Assembly (NCBI RefSeq): GCF_011927905.1
Contig: NZ_JAATJL010000001.1
Span: 682,001 to 746,000, forward strand
DNA from: Arthrobacter pigmenti
Lineage (GTDB): Bacteria; Actinomycetota; Actinomycetes; Actinomycetales; Micrococcaceae
Length of the DNA stretch: 64,000 nucleotides
Direction: 5' to 3'
Part shown: piece by piece, positions 50,200 to 59,510 of the stretch
How positions within the stretch are numbered: position 1 is the first letter of the stretch
Layout of the letters: the number at the start of each line of letters is the position of its first letter
Translations under genes and position numbers: made by a program
Notes under the pieces: model-generated
The model's input: only the letters and a program-made list of their open reading frames with translations
Told to the model about the DNA's origin: nothing
The model's database searches: none

Positions 50200-52010
50200 T
50201 CCCGGATCCGTATCGCGGTCTCCCGAAGGTATAGGTCAACCCGGGTGTAGGCGTCCCGCGTGAGGGCCTTCCATAGTTCGAGTGCAAGCCGCTGGTCCTC
50301 CGACTCCAAGCGCGATATCGCCTCCGCTGTGAGCACCATTACTTCGACATTGCCGGCGGCCTTCACCGTGGTTTCCTGACGGTCATCGCTGCCGAGGGCC
50401 AGTTCGCCGAAGGTCATGCCTGCGCTGAGGGTAGTGAGTTTGACGCGGTGGCCCGTTGGACCTGCCACGGAGGTGGTGATTTTTCCGGCCAGGATGAAGA
50501 ACACGCCACCGAACCGCTGCCCAATGCGGCGGACCACCTCGCCGTCCTGGTACTCGCGCGGTTCCATCCGCTCGGCCAGTTTCCTCACGTCGTCGGTGCT
50601 CAGCGGGTTCAGCGCCGGGCATTCGGCGATGTCCACGCGGCTCGGCAGGCTCAGTTCGTCGCCATATCTGGTGATCAGCTGATTCTCACACCACTCGACG
50701 GCGGCGGTTCGGGTGTCGAAGGTCGGTACGTCGCGGTCGACGTCCTCAAAGGTTTCGGCAAGGGTGCCTTCACTGTCAATCAGGACGAGTTCCCGTCCGT
50801 CCTCAACCAGATTCTCCCGGGCTTCTGCAAGCAGGCGCAGCGACACATCTGCAACTTCATCCACCCGGCGGAGGTCCAGAATCACCAGCTCGACGTTTTC
50901 TTCCAGCGCGCTCAACTCGCGGACCATCGACTCCGTTCCGGCGAAGAGGAGGTCACCGTTCAACTCGATGACCCTGGCACGGTGGCCATGGTTGCGAAGA
51001 ATCTCCATGGCCTCGTCATTGCGGCGGATACCCGACGGCGACGCGGTGATGTCATAAGTGGAACGGATCGCCGATTTACCGGTGCGGGCAGCACGCACAA
51101 AGTGCAGTTCCATGTCGCGGGAGAGCCGCTGGCTGGTCGCCATGCCGCGCACGCTGCTGCCATGTTCGTCCAGCGGCGGTGAATAGACGGCGAGCCCCAC
51201 CTGACCAGGGAGCACCGCGATCGTACCGCCACCCACGCCGCTCTTGGCAGGCATGCCAACCGTGCTGATCCAGGCTCCGGCGTCGTCGTACATTCCACAG
51301 GTGGTCATCACGGAAAGCACGCGCTCAATAGGCACTATTTCCATCACCTGTTTGTCCGTCATCGGGTTCCGGCCGCTGTTCGCCAGTGTTGCGGCCATGA
51401 TCGACAGGTCCAGACAGTTAACCAAAACCGAGCATTGGCGGAAGTAATCCTCGAGAACCGGAGTGGGGTCATCCTCAATGATGTTGAAGGACCTCAACAG
51501 ATGGGCAAGGGCCCGGTTGCGGTGCCCATGCTCCAACTCCGATTCGAAGATCTCGTTGTTCACGGTCAGCTGACGCCCGGCAAAAGCCGAATACGTGTTG
51601 AGGACGCGTTTGAAGCGTGCGTTACCGCCGGACCCTTTGATGAGCGAGGTGGCGGTCAGTGCCCCCGCATTGATCATCGCGTTGGAGGGGCGTCCGGTAC
51701 CCTCGGCCAGCGACATCTCGTTGAACGAGTCCCCGGACGGCTCTACGTCAACCTTCTCGTCCACCGCCTCAAGACCGAGGTCCGCCAGTGCAAGCCCGTA
51801 GGTGAACGGCTTAGAGATGGACTGGATGCTGAACTCTTCCCGAGTGTCTCCCACCTCGTAGATGTATCCATCCACCGTAGTAAGGCAGATGCCGAAGTTG
51901 TCGGGATTGACGTTGGCCATCGCCGGAATGGTGCTGTAAGGCTTTCCGTCCTTGAGGCTTGAAATCTCCTGATGGATCCTCTGCAGGTAACGTTCGATCG
52001 GCGATTCCAT
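50196..52010 (-). CDS. glsA: Glutaminase A fused to STAS and cyclic-nucleotide-binding domains
   Basis: This is a 604-residue protein. Residues 1-305 are glutaminase of the serine beta-lactamase-like fold, with Ser64-Ile-Ser-Lys67 as the catalytic S-x-x-K, GRPSNAMINAGAL and NSGRNPMTDKQV. This enzyme converts glutamine to glutamate and ammonia. A STAS-like domain follows (about 340-440: RVIELNGDLLFAGTESMVRELSALEENVELVILDLRRVDEVADVSLRLL) and then a cNMP-binding domain (about 480-595: REYQDGEVVRRIGQRFGGVFFILAGKITTSVAGPTGHRVKLTTLSAGMTFGELALGS). The triple fusion suggests allosteric control by a nucleotide. It is convergent with the GNAT pseudogene. Confidence 0.9.
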   Translation of the reverse strand: MESPIERYLQRIHQEISSLKDGKPYSTIPAMANVNPDNFGICLTTVDGYIYEVGDTREEFSIQSISKPFTYGLALADLGLEAVDEKVDVEPSGDSFNEMSLAEGTGRPSNAMINAGALTATSLIKGSGGNARFKRVLNTYSAFAGRQLTVNNEIFESELEHGHRNRALAHLLRSFNIIEDDPTPVLEDYFRQCSVLVNCLDLSIMAATLANSGRNPMTDKQVMEIVPIERVLSVMTTCGMYDDAGAWISTVGMPAKSGVGGGTIAVLPGQVGLAVYSPPLDEHGSSVRGMATSQRLSRDMELHFVRAARTGKSAIRSTYDITASPSGIRRNDEAMEILRNHGHRARVIELNGDLLFAGTESMVRELSALEENVELVILDLRRVDEVADVSLRLLAEARENLVEDGRELVLIDSEGTLAETFEDVDRDVPTFDTRTAAVEWCENQLITRYGDELSLPSRVDIAECPALNPLSTDDVRKLAERMEPREYQDGEVVRRIGQRFGGVFFILAGKITTSVAGPTGHRVKLTTLSAGMTFGELALGSDDRQETTVKAAGNVEVMVLTAEAISRLESEDQRLALELWKALTRDAYTRVDLYLRETAIRIRD

Positions 52011-52116
52011 AATTGCAACACTATTGTGGTCCGCGCCGCGGTGACGACCGTCGTCCGTACCTACGAGCGCGGGGTATTACGCTTACTTCCTCACACGCAA
52101 CGGATGGGAAAACTTG

Positions 52117-53151
52117 ATGTCACTGCTGCCCACTGCCGAATTGCACCTGCATATTGAAGGAACGCTGGAGCCTGAGCTGATCCTTGCGCTTGCAGAACGC
52201 AACGGTATCGAACTGCCATACGCCAACCTTGAGGATTTGCGCGCACAGTACCAATTCACGGACCTGCAGTCCTTCTTGAACCTCTACTACGAGAACATGG
52301 CTGTGCTGCAGACAGAGCAGGATTTCGCGGACATGACGCGCGCCTACCTCAGGCGGGCAGCCGCGGCCGGAGTGCGGCATGCAGAGGTCATGATGGATCC
52401 GCAGGCGCATCTATCCCGTGGAATAACCCTCGAGACCTGCGTCAATGGTGTTGCTTCGGCGCTGGCGACAAGCGAGGAGCAGTTCGGCGTCAGTACTGAG
52501 TTGATAGCAGCGTTTCTGCGGGATGAGCCGGCCGAGGAGGCGTTGGCTGTGCTTGAGAACCTGCTGGCGATGGATGCGCCAATCATCGGCATCGGTCTGG
52601 ATTCAGCCGAAGTGGGCAACCCGCCGCGGGACTTTGTTGCGCTCTACGAGCGGGCACATGCGGCCGGCCTCAAATGCATTGCCCATGCGGGAGAGGAGGG
52701 CCCGCCGGAATATATCCGCGAAGCACTCGACCTATTGAAAGTTGCTCGCATAGACCACGGCATCCGCTGTTTGGAGGACGAAAACCTGGTGGAGCGACTG
52801 GTTGAGGATCAGACCCCGCTGACCGTCTGTCCTTTATCCAACGTGCGGCTTCGGACGGTCGATACGCTGACCGATCACCCTTTGCCCCAAATGCTGGAAC
52901 GCGGCTTGAACGTGTCGGTGAATTCCGACGATCCTGCGTACTTCGGGGGATATATGGACGAGAATTTCAACCAGCTTCAGGGCACCTTCGCATTCGATGC
53001 CAACCAGTTGGCGCAGCTTGCCAGGAACTCTGTGCGCTCAGCCTTCATCACTGACGCGCGCCGACGCGAACTGCTCGCCGAAATTGGGGCTTGGCAGATA
53101 GAGTCTCGCGGTCGGTTGGAGGTTCCTACTTCCGCCGACCACCGTCGATGA
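52117..53151 (+). CDS. Adenine deaminase (adenosine/adenine deaminase family)
   Basis: This is a 344-residue amidohydrolase-fold enzyme. HLHIEGTLEP carries His10 and His12 for zinc, HAGEEGPPEYI and DHGIRCLED supply further ligands, and VNSDDPAYFGGY has the catalytic aspartates. LNLYYENMAVLQTEQDFADMTRAYLRRAA and MMDPQAHLSRGI are features of the adenine (rather than adenosine) aminohydrolase branch, so adenine to hypoxanthine is the likely reaction, but adenosine use cannot be excluded. It is divergent from the glutaminase gene. Its last 26 bases overlap the DoxX-like gene on the other strand. Confidence 0.87.
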   Translation: MSLLPTAELHLHIEGTLEPELILALAERNGIELPYANLEDLRAQYQFTDLQSFLNLYYENMAVLQTEQDFADMTRAYLRRAAAAGVRHAEVMMDPQAHLSRGITLETCVNGVASALATSEEQFGVSTELIAAFLRDEPAEEALAVLENLLAMDAPIIGIGLDSAEVGNPPRDFVALYERAHAAGLKCIAHAGEEGPPEYIREALDLLKVARIDHGIRCLEDENLVERLVEDQTPLTVCPLSNVRLRTVDTLTDHPLPQMLERGLNVSVNSDDPAYFGGYMDENFNQLQGTFAFDANQLAQLARNSVRSAFITDARRRELLAEIGAWQIESRGRLEVPTSADHRR

Positions 53152-53533
53152 TCAGCGCCAGCGCGATGCCGAACATCCAGACGTCCTTCGCGACGGGTGT
53201 GCCCTGCTGACTCGGGCGTACGTCGTCGTCCTCGGTCATTTCGGGTGTGCGGAAGTACATCGCGAGCAGCCCGCCGGAGAAAGCGGCGAGCCCCAGTCCC
53301 ACGAGCCGGCTCGGAACAAACGGGAGCAGGAGAGCCGCACCCAATCCTGTCTCGACTGCTGAGAGGACTTTGCCGAACTTCTCCGGGTCCAGCTGTTTCA
53401 CCTGTGGAAAGGCGTTGGCCGCCATACCCTGCAGATAGCCCGCGCTGTCACGGTCGATGTTCCGTTTGGTCAAACCGGAATTGAGGATGAACGCGCCTGT
53501 ACTGAAGCGGAGCGGAATGTGGCTCGCGATCAC
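53126..53533 (-). CDS. DoxX-like membrane protein
   Basis: This is a 135-residue membrane protein with about four segments (IPLRFSTGAFILNSGLTK; VLSAVETGLGAALLLPFV; LVGLGLAAFSGGLLAMYF; VWMFGIALALIIDGG). The layout fits the DoxX/DoxD-like family, whose members include oxidoreductase-associated proteins of unclear role. AGGAGG 5 bases before GTG 53533 decides the start over TTG 53548. It overlaps the convergent adenine deaminase gene end. Confidence 0.76.
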   Translation of the reverse strand: MIASHIPLRFSTGAFILNSGLTKRNIDRDSAGYLQGMAANAFPQVKQLDPEKFGKVLSAVETGLGAALLLPFVPSRLVGLGLAAFSGGLLAMYFRTPEMTEDDDVRPSQQGTPVAKDVWMFGIALALIIDGGRRK

Positions 53534-53748
53534 TGAAACCTCCTGCAAAGTTGTGGCCTGGACTTCGAGCCTATGTCCGTCCCGCTGTCGAACGCCAGTG
53601 TTTGACGATTCAAATAGTGACCGCTCCGTGATCCTTGCGTGATGGAACCTTTACCTCCGTGTGCTTATGGTGGTCGCTGGCTTCGTTCGGGAAATCCGCC
53701 TGCGGCCACGGCTCAGCGATACGTAACCACTGTGAAGAAGGTCTTGAT

Positions 53749-54390
53749 GTGCTGGAATTTGTAGGAGACAGGTTCAACCAGATCCTGTTCTCGAGTTGGC
53801 AACACATGAGCCTGGTGGTGCAGTGCCTCATCCTTGCCACGGTCCTCTCCGTGGCAATTGCAGCGCTGGTGTATCGCAGCGGCGCTTTGACGTCACTGGC
53901 CAACAGTGTGTCTGCCGTCGGGCTAACCATTCCGTCCTTCGCGCTGATTGGTCTGCTCATCGCACCCTTCGGTTTCGGTGTGACACCGGCGGTGATCGTT
54001 GTGACCTTCTTCGCCACACTGCCGATCCTGCGTAACGCCGTCGTCGGCCTCACCGGGATCGACAAGGGCGTCGTTGAATCCGCGCGCGGTATCGGCATGA
54101 GCAGGGTCCGCACGCTGGTCCAGGTGGAGCTTCCCATGGCCTGGCCCGTGATCCTGGCAGGAATCCGGGTTTCCGCGCAGATGGTCATGGGCATCGCAGC
54201 CATCACCGCCTACTCGCTGGGCCCGGGACTCGGCGGCTTCATCTTCTCTGGCCTGTCCCGGCTTGGCGGCGCGAACGCCGTCGAATCCGTGGTCACCGGC
54301 GTCGTCGCCGTGATCATTCTTGCCCTCATCCTTGACCTTCTACTCGTCGGCCTCGGCCGCATCACAACCCCGCGAGGTATCCGTGTCTGA
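53749..54390 (+). CDS. Osmoprotectant (OpuC/ProU-type) ABC permease A
   Basis: This is a 213-residue permease with five or six membrane segments. The EAA loop VESARGIGMSRVRTLVQVELPMAWPVILAGIRVS is typical of the glycine betaine/choline/carnitine type. GAAGAAGG lies 6 bases before GTG 53749; the open frame back to 53635 has no family features. It is the first of four tightly linked genes; the ATPase GTG overlaps its end by 8 bases. Osmoprotectant uptake under high salt is the expected role. Confidence 0.9.
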   Translation: MLEFVGDRFNQILFSSWQHMSLVVQCLILATVLSVAIAALVYRSGALTSLANSVSAVGLTIPSFALIGLLIAPFGFGVTPAVIVVTFFATLPILRNAVVGLTGIDKGVVESARGIGMSRVRTLVQVELPMAWPVILAGIRVSAQMVMGIAAITAYSLGPGLGGFIFSGLSRLGGANAVESVVTGVVAVIILALILDLLLVGLGRITTPRGIRV

Positions 54391-55663
54391 GACCATCCAG
54401 AAGCCCGACAACACAGGTCCCGCAAGTACGGGAAATGCCGTCACCGGCGCAAGCATCCTGCTCGACAAGGTGACCAAACGCTACCCCGGCCAGGAAAAGC
54501 CCGCCGTAGACGGCCTCACCATGGAGATCCCGGCGGGCAAGATCGTAATGCTGGTCGGTCCGTCCGGTTGCGGCAAGACGACCACGCTGAAGATGATCAA
54601 CCGGCTGATCGAGCCGACCGAGGGCCGCATAGTCCTTGACGAGGATGACGTCACCGACATCGACGGCGACGCGCTCCGCCGGCGCATCGGTTACGTCATC
54701 CAGGCCGGCGGTTTGTTCCCGCACATGACGGTGGCCACGAACATCGGGATTGTCCCCAAGATGCTGGGCTGGAGCAAGGAGAAGATCGCGGCTCGCGTCG
54801 ACGAACTCCTCGAACTGGTCTCCCTTGACCCCGCCACCTACCGCGACCGCTTCCCGAAAGAACTCTCGGGAGGTCAGCAGCAGCGCATTGGCGTAGCCCG
54901 CGCGCTAGCAGCGGACCCTCCGGTCCTGCTGATGGACGAACCTTTTGGGGCGGTTGACCCGATCACCCGGCAGCGGCTGCAGGATGAGCTCCTCAACATC
55001 CAGGAAGAGCTGCAGAAGACAATTGTCTGCGTCACCCACGACTTCGATGAGGCCGTAAAGCTCGGCGACTGGATCGCCATCTTCACCGAGGGCGCGCAGC
55101 TGGTCCAGTACGACACGCCGGAGCGGATCCTCGCGGATCCCGCCAACGAGTTCGTCGAGAACTTCATCGGTTCCGGCGCTGGCCTGAAGCAGCTCACCCT
55201 CACACGGGTCAACGAGGTTGAGTTGGCCGACGCGGTCGTCGCCAATATCGGCGACCTCGGGAGCGATGTGCTCTCCCGCCTCGATGAGGCAGGCCACGAC
55301 CACGCCGTCGTCGTCGATTCGCGACGCCGGCCCATCCAGTGGCTCACCCGTCGGCAGCTCTCGCGCCTTGAGCGGGTGAACGACGACGTCGACGCCAAGC
55401 TTCCTGTGGTCGGTGACCGCGCCACCCTGAACGATGCGCTGGACACCATGCTGGTTTCGAGCGCGGGTGCCGCGCTCGTGACCGGCCGACGCGATGCGTT
55501 TCTTGGCGTGATCGACGTCGAAACGGTCATGGACGCCATCACCCGGGCGCACAAGCAGGCCATGACGGCGCACTCCGACGGGCGTCCGGTGGGCATCAAC
55601 ACCGGCACGCTCGACGCCGTTCAAGCGCAGTCTGCTTCAGTGGGGGAGCGCCCGGGTGAGTGA
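54383..55663 (+). CDS. Osmoprotectant ABC ATPase with C-terminal CBS domains
   Basis: This is a 426-residue ATPase. Walker A is GPSGCGKTT (residues about 59-67), the signature LSGGQQQR and Walker B VLLMDEPFGAVD. The last 130 residues have the CBS pattern (DHAVVVDSRRRPIQWLTRRQL and a later AGAALVTGRRDAFLGVIDVETVMDAI), which in OpuA senses ionic strength. GAGG precedes GTG 54383, which overlaps the permease stop. The next permease start overlaps its stop by 8 bases. Confidence 0.92.
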   Translation: MSETIQKPDNTGPASTGNAVTGASILLDKVTKRYPGQEKPAVDGLTMEIPAGKIVMLVGPSGCGKTTTLKMINRLIEPTEGRIVLDEDDVTDIDGDALRRRIGYVIQAGGLFPHMTVATNIGIVPKMLGWSKEKIAARVDELLELVSLDPATYRDRFPKELSGGQQQRIGVARALAADPPVLLMDEPFGAVDPITRQRLQDELLNIQEELQKTIVCVTHDFDEAVKLGDWIAIFTEGAQLVQYDTPERILADPANEFVENFIGSGAGLKQLTLTRVNEVELADAVVANIGDLGSDVLSRLDEAGHDHAVVVDSRRRPIQWLTRRQLSRLERVNDDVDAKLPVVGDRATLNDALDTMLVSSAGAALVTGRRDAFLGVIDVETVMDAITRAHKQAMTAHSDGRPVGINTGTLDAVQAQSASVGERPGE

Positions 55664-56456
55664 CACAACAACCACGCAGCTATCACCGCCGCAGGCACCG
55701 GAGGAGACCGCCAAGGTCCATTCCGAGGTAAAGCGCCCCTCCTGGCGTCCGCTCATCTCCCAGTTGCTGGGCATCCTCGCGGTGTTTGCAGCGGTGGTGG
55801 TCTGGCTCCTGACAGCCGATCTGTCGGACACCGAATTGATCACCCTTGCACCGGACAGCCTGCTCGGAAATGCGCTGGATCACCTGGTTCTGACCGCTGT
55901 ATCCGCCCTCATCACGCTTTTGATCGCGATTCCGCTCGGGATCCTGCTCACGCGCACGGCCTTTCGACGCTTCACAGGCCCCGTGCTCGCGGTGGCGAAT
56001 ATCGGCCAGGCGGCACCGGCTATCGGCCTCGTTGTGCTGCTGGCCATGGCTATTGGATTCGGTTTCACCGCCGCGATGATTGCACTGGTCCTCTATGCGA
56101 TCCTGCCCGTCCTGCGGAACACCATGGTTGGCATTACGCAGGTCGACCAGCGTCTGGTTGAGGCAGGTCGCGGGATGGGGATGAGCGCCGCCGCCGTGCT
56201 GTTCAAGGTGGAGCTGCCCCTGGCCGTACCGGTGATGCTTGCGGGCATCCGGACCGCCCTGGTGCTGCTGGTGGGTAGCGCCTCGCTGGCGGCCTTCATC
56301 AATGGCGGCGGCATGGGGATTCTCATCATCACGGGTGTGAACCTCAGCCTCACCACCGTCCTGATCGCCGGGTCCATTCTGGTGGCCCTGCTTGCACTGT
56401 TTGTCGACTGGATCGGGCGCGTGGTCGAACACGTCGCCCGGCCGAAGGGACTCTAG
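55656..56456 (+). CDS. Osmoprotectant ABC permease B
   Basis: This is a 266-residue permease. It has a longer N-terminal tail, then six segments and EAA loop VEAGRGMGMSAAAVLFKVELPLAVPVMLAGIRT. It pairs with permease A to form the channel. Its GTG overlaps the ATPase stop by 8 bases, and the binding-protein gene starts immediately at 56457, so the operon is very compact. Confidence 0.9.
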   Translation: MSDTTTTQLSPPQAPEETAKVHSEVKRPSWRPLISQLLGILAVFAAVVVWLLTADLSDTELITLAPDSLLGNALDHLVLTAVSALITLLIAIPLGILLTRTAFRRFTGPVLAVANIGQAAPAIGLVVLLAMAIGFGFTAAMIALVLYAILPVLRNTMVGITQVDQRLVEAGRGMGMSAAAVLFKVELPLAVPVMLAGIRTALVLLVGSASLAAFINGGGMGILIITGVNLSLTTVLIAGSILVALLALFVDWIGRVVEHVARPKGL

Positions 56457-57479
56457 ATGCTTTTCTCCGCACTTCCCGGCGCCGTCCGCCGAGGCGCGGC
56501 AACCGCCGTCGTTCTCTCTGCCGGTCTCCTGGCAACGGGCTGTGGGCTGCAATCGGCCACCTCCTATGTGCCTGCTGCCGGGCCAGGCAGCATCACCGAG
56601 GTGGTGGACGGTGCGCCTCTGACCGTCACCTCGAAGAACTTCACGGAGCAGCTCATTCTCGGGAAGATCTCGGTTCTCGCAGCACAGGCGGCTGGCTTCG
56701 ACGTCACCGACCTCACCAACGTGCCGGGCAGCCAGCCCGTGCGCGAATTGATGCTATCCGGCCAGGCGGATGTCACTTGGGAGTACACCGGTACCGCCTG
56801 GCTCACCTACCTCGGTAAGAAGGAAGGCATCCCTGACCAGGAGGAGCAGTGGCAGGCGGTATACGAGGCGGACCTCGCCAACGGGCTGACCTGGGGCGAA
56901 CCCGCTCCGCTGAACAACACGTACGCGCTGGCGGTGCGCAGTGAGGCCGTTGAGGAGCTCGGCGGTATCAGCACCATTTCGGAGATCGCCGAGCTGCCGG
57001 TGGAAGAGCGGACGTTCTGCGTGGAGGCTGAATTCAACTCACGGCCTGACGGTCTGACGCCGATGCTCGCGCATTACGGCATGGAACGCGGTACGCCCAC
57101 GGGTGTCCCGGAGGACAACATCGGCATCTACGACACCGGTGCTGTGTACTCCGCCACGGACAACGGCGACTGCAACTTCGGCGAGGTGTTCTCAACAGAC
57201 GGCCGGATTGACGCCCTCGACCTGACCATTCTTGAGGACGATCGCAGCTTCTTCCCTGCCTACAACGCCGCGCCGGTGTACTACACGGAAACGCTCGAGG
57301 AATACCCCCAGCTGGCCGAGGTGTTCGGCCAGATTGCGCCGACGCTCACCGACGAGGCGCTCCGGGAAATGAACCTCCGGGTGGATGTAGAGGGCGAGGA
57401 GCCTGCTGACGTGGCGTTCGACTTCATGGTTGAGCAGGGATTCATCACTGAGCCGGAGGGGCCGCTCGGCGAGGAGTAG
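56457..57479 (+). CDS. Osmoprotectant-binding lipoprotein (OpuCC/ProX-like)
   Basis: This is a 340-residue lipoprotein with lipobox ATGC (Cys29). The mature domain has LTVTSKNFTEQLILGKISVLAAQAAGFDV and GQADVTWEYTGTAWLTYL, the typical glycine betaine/choline-binding OpuAC fold, plus the aromatic residues expected to cage a quaternary amine (for example in WEYTGT and YYTETL). It begins right after permease B without a gap. It delivers the compatible solute to the permeases; the exact ligand is unknown. Confidence 0.92.
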   Translation: MLFSALPGAVRRGAATAVVLSAGLLATGCGLQSATSYVPAAGPGSITEVVDGAPLTVTSKNFTEQLILGKISVLAAQAAGFDVTDLTNVPGSQPVRELMLSGQADVTWEYTGTAWLTYLGKKEGIPDQEEQWQAVYEADLANGLTWGEPAPLNNTYALAVRSEAVEELGGISTISEIAELPVEERTFCVEAEFNSRPDGLTPMLAHYGMERGTPTGVPEDNIGIYDTGAVYSATDNGDCNFGEVFSTDGRIDALDLTILEDDRSFFPAYNAAPVYYTETLEEYPQLAEVFGQIAPTLTDEALREMNLRVDVEGEEPADVAFDFMVEQGFITEPEGPLGEE

Positions 57480-57487
57480 ATCTCAAC

Positions 57488-58228
57488 TTACGGCCACAGA
57501 CCGAGCCCTGCGGCTACCGAGTTCCACGCCCACGCGAGGGACCCCGCAATCACGACGGCGAAGAGCACCAGCCAGGCAGCAGCCGGGATACCAGTGGCGC
57601 GGTACAAGAGGTGGGCGTCTGATTGTCCGCGGTCCCGCCGTCGTCGTGCGTGGACTGCGGCGACCTTGCCGAGGTCGCGCACCGAGCCGACCAGCAGCGC
57701 AATCCCAAGGGCCACGACAACGTGGCCGGTGAATTCCGGAGGCACTGCCAGCACGAGGACCGTGGATACCGCCACCGCGCCCAGCAGGATCAGCACTCCG
57801 CCCGCGTTTCGGATGAAGAGCAGCGACACGAGCAGCACGAGCGCTCCCACCGATAACGTGGCCGGCGCCCAGCCCGCAAATCCTGCCCAGATAAGAACGG
57901 CGCCGACGACGGCGGGCGCCGGGTAGCCCCAGAAGCTCGCCCAGGCGGTCCGCCAGCCGGGGCGGCCGAACGACGTCGTGAGCCCGGAGTGGTCGAAGTT
58001 CAGCCGGATTCCTGTCACCCGGCGGCCGGTCATCAGCGCAGCGAAGGCATGGCCAAGTTCGTGCACAACGGTGCTGAAGAGGCCGAAATAGCGCCACGTA
58101 GCCCGCGGAATCGACAGCGCCGCCGCGATGAGCAGGATGATTCCCACCTCGGTCAGGCTCAACTCGGGCGGCTGGCTCCGGGCGAAGCCCGCCAGAATCC
58201 GGTCCCACCACTGCGCTGTCAGTTCCAC
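57488..58228 (-). CDS. M50 family metallopeptidase
   Basis: This is a 246-residue membrane protein with about six segments. VVHELGHAFAALMTGRRVTGI contains HELGH, the zinc motif of site-2-type M50 proteases. The partner aspartate motif is not obvious in the C-terminal half. Members of this group in actinobacteria are of unknown function. GTG 58228 is chosen over the longer frame to 58354, which runs into the repeat element; the ribosome site is weak. It is convergent with the osmoprotectant operon. Confidence 0.78.
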   Translation of the reverse strand: MELTAQWWDRILAGFARSQPPELSLTEVGIILLIAAALSIPRATWRYFGLFSTVVHELGHAFAALMTGRRVTGIRLNFDHSGLTTSFGRPGWRTAWASFWGYPAPAVVGAVLIWAGFAGWAPATLSVGALVLLVSLLFIRNAGGVLILLGAVAVSTVLVLAVPPEFTGHVVVALGIALLVGSVRDLGKVAAVHARRRRDRGQSDAHLLYRATGIPAAAWLVLFAVVIAGSLAWAWNSVAAGLGLWP

Positions 58229-58264
58229 CTGACGGATGGTACGCGACGCTGCTGGGTGCTCTCC

Positions 58265-58368
58265 GCGATCATTCCGTGCAGGTCTGGCGGACTGCACCGG
58301 CGTGTTGCTCACGACACGCCGCTGTTTGCCGGGTCTTGGGCGGCAGACCTGCACGGAATCGCGCGGGA
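58265..58368. repeat. 104-bp repeat, copy A (with nested inverted repeats)
   Basis: This 104-base element matches 63856-63959 with 7 substitutions and no gaps (93% identity). ATTCCGTGCAGGTCTG near the left end is inverted near the right end (CAGACCTGCACGGAAT), and an inner CGGCGTGT / ACACGCCG pair forms a second hairpin. It carries no credible gene. It lies between the M50 gene and the LacI gene; copy B follows the GH130 gene. It resembles a small non-autonomous mobile or structural repeat. Confidence 0.75.
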
Positions 58369-58399
58369 GGCGTGCGAGATGCCTCTTGACAGCGCGGAA

Positions 58400-58436
58400 C
58401 TGAACCGGTTTAGTAGTATTTGCTGAACCGGTTCAG
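58400..58436. promoter_or_regulatory. Two LacI-type operators at the GH130 operon promoter
   Basis: CTGAACCGGTTTAG (58400-58413) and CTGAACCGGTTCAG (58423-58436, perfect palindrome) are 23 bases apart. A TTGACA (58386-58391) lies just upstream, with weak -10 candidates between and over the operators. The adjacent LacI protein is the likely ligand-responsive repressor. Confidence 0.68.
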
Positions 58437-58462
58437 TGAGCTGTATCACCAGGAGGACACCA

Positions 58463-59479
58463 ATGGCGGTAACCATCAGTGACGTTGCCCGTGCCGCAGG
58501 CGTCAGCAAGGGCGCCGTATCCTACGCCCTCAACGGTCAAGCCGGAGTAAGCGAGGAAACGCGTCGGCGGATCCTTACCGCCGCAAAGGATCTGGGCTGG
58601 AGCCCGAGCCTCCGCGCGAAGTCTCTCTCCTCATCCAAGGCTTACGCGCTTGGACTTGTAGTTGCACGCAATCCGCGCCTGCTCGGTACGGATCCGTTCT
58701 TCCCCTCTTTCATTGCGGGAATCGAGACCACGCTGGCTGACCGCGGCTACTCCCTGGTCCTCACGGTCGCTGCGAAGCAGGGCGCGGAGGAAGCAAGCTA
58801 CCGGCGCCTGGTCCACGAGGGCCGGGTCGACGGCGTGATCCTCAGCGACATGCGGACCGATGATGCCCGCATCGCCCTCCTGCTGGAACTGGGACTACCG
58901 GCCGTGACACTCAACCGGCCCACGCTGGCCTCTCCGTTTCCCGCGGTCTGCATGGACGACACCGAGGGAATCAGCAGCGCCGTGCAGCACCTGGTTGACC
59001 TGGGGCATACCCGGATCGCCCACGTCGGCGGCTCCCAGCACTATATTCACGGCCTGAGCCGTCGGCTTGCCTGGGAAGCGACGCTTGAACGCAATGGACT
59101 GCCGACGGACATGTTCGTTGAAGCGGACTTCGGCGCTCAGCAGGGCACGGCAGCAACCGCCCAGCTTCTGGAGCGGGATCAAAGGCCCACGGCCATCGTC
59201 TACGCCAACGACATCATGGCCACAGCCGGCCAGTCCTACCTCCAGCAGCAGGGTCTCCGCATCCCTACGGACATATCGATCACCGGCTACGACAACACCG
59301 AATTCGCGCAGTACCTCAACCCGGCGCTCACCAGCATCGGTAGCGATCCGCTCCTGTGGGGCAGCACAGCGGCGCAGGTCCTGCTCAACCAGCTGGAGGG
59401 AAAGCACGACGGCGAGGACGTCATCCTTCCGGCACCCCAGCTCATCGTCCGCGGCTCAACAGCTGAGCCTTCCGCATAA
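58463..59479 (+). CDS. LacI family regulator of the GH130 operon
   Basis: This is a 338-residue LacI regulator. The HTH/hinge MAVTISDVARAAGVSKGAVSYALNGQAGVSEETRRRILTAAKDLGWSPSLRAKSL precedes the sensor domain (LGLVVARNPRLLGTDPFFPSFIAGIETTLADRGYSLVLTVA). AGGAGG before ATG 58463 decides the start. Two CTGAACCGGTTCAG-type operators lie at its promoter, so it probably represses itself and the downstream binding-protein, permease and GH130 genes, which follow within about 30 bases. The inducer is likely a mannoside. Confidence 0.9.
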   Translation: MAVTISDVARAAGVSKGAVSYALNGQAGVSEETRRRILTAAKDLGWSPSLRAKSLSSSKAYALGLVVARNPRLLGTDPFFPSFIAGIETTLADRGYSLVLTVAAKQGAEEASYRRLVHEGRVDGVILSDMRTDDARIALLLELGLPAVTLNRPTLASPFPAVCMDDTEGISSAVQHLVDLGHTRIAHVGGSQHYIHGLSRRLAWEATLERNGLPTDMFVEADFGAQQGTAATAQLLERDQRPTAIVYANDIMATAGQSYLQQQGLRIPTDISITGYDNTEFAQYLNPALTSIGSDPLLWGSTAAQVLLNQLEGKHDGEDVILPAPQLIVRGSTAEPSA

Positions 59480-59510
59480 AACACCCGAAGTATCACAAGA
59501 GGAGAACGCA

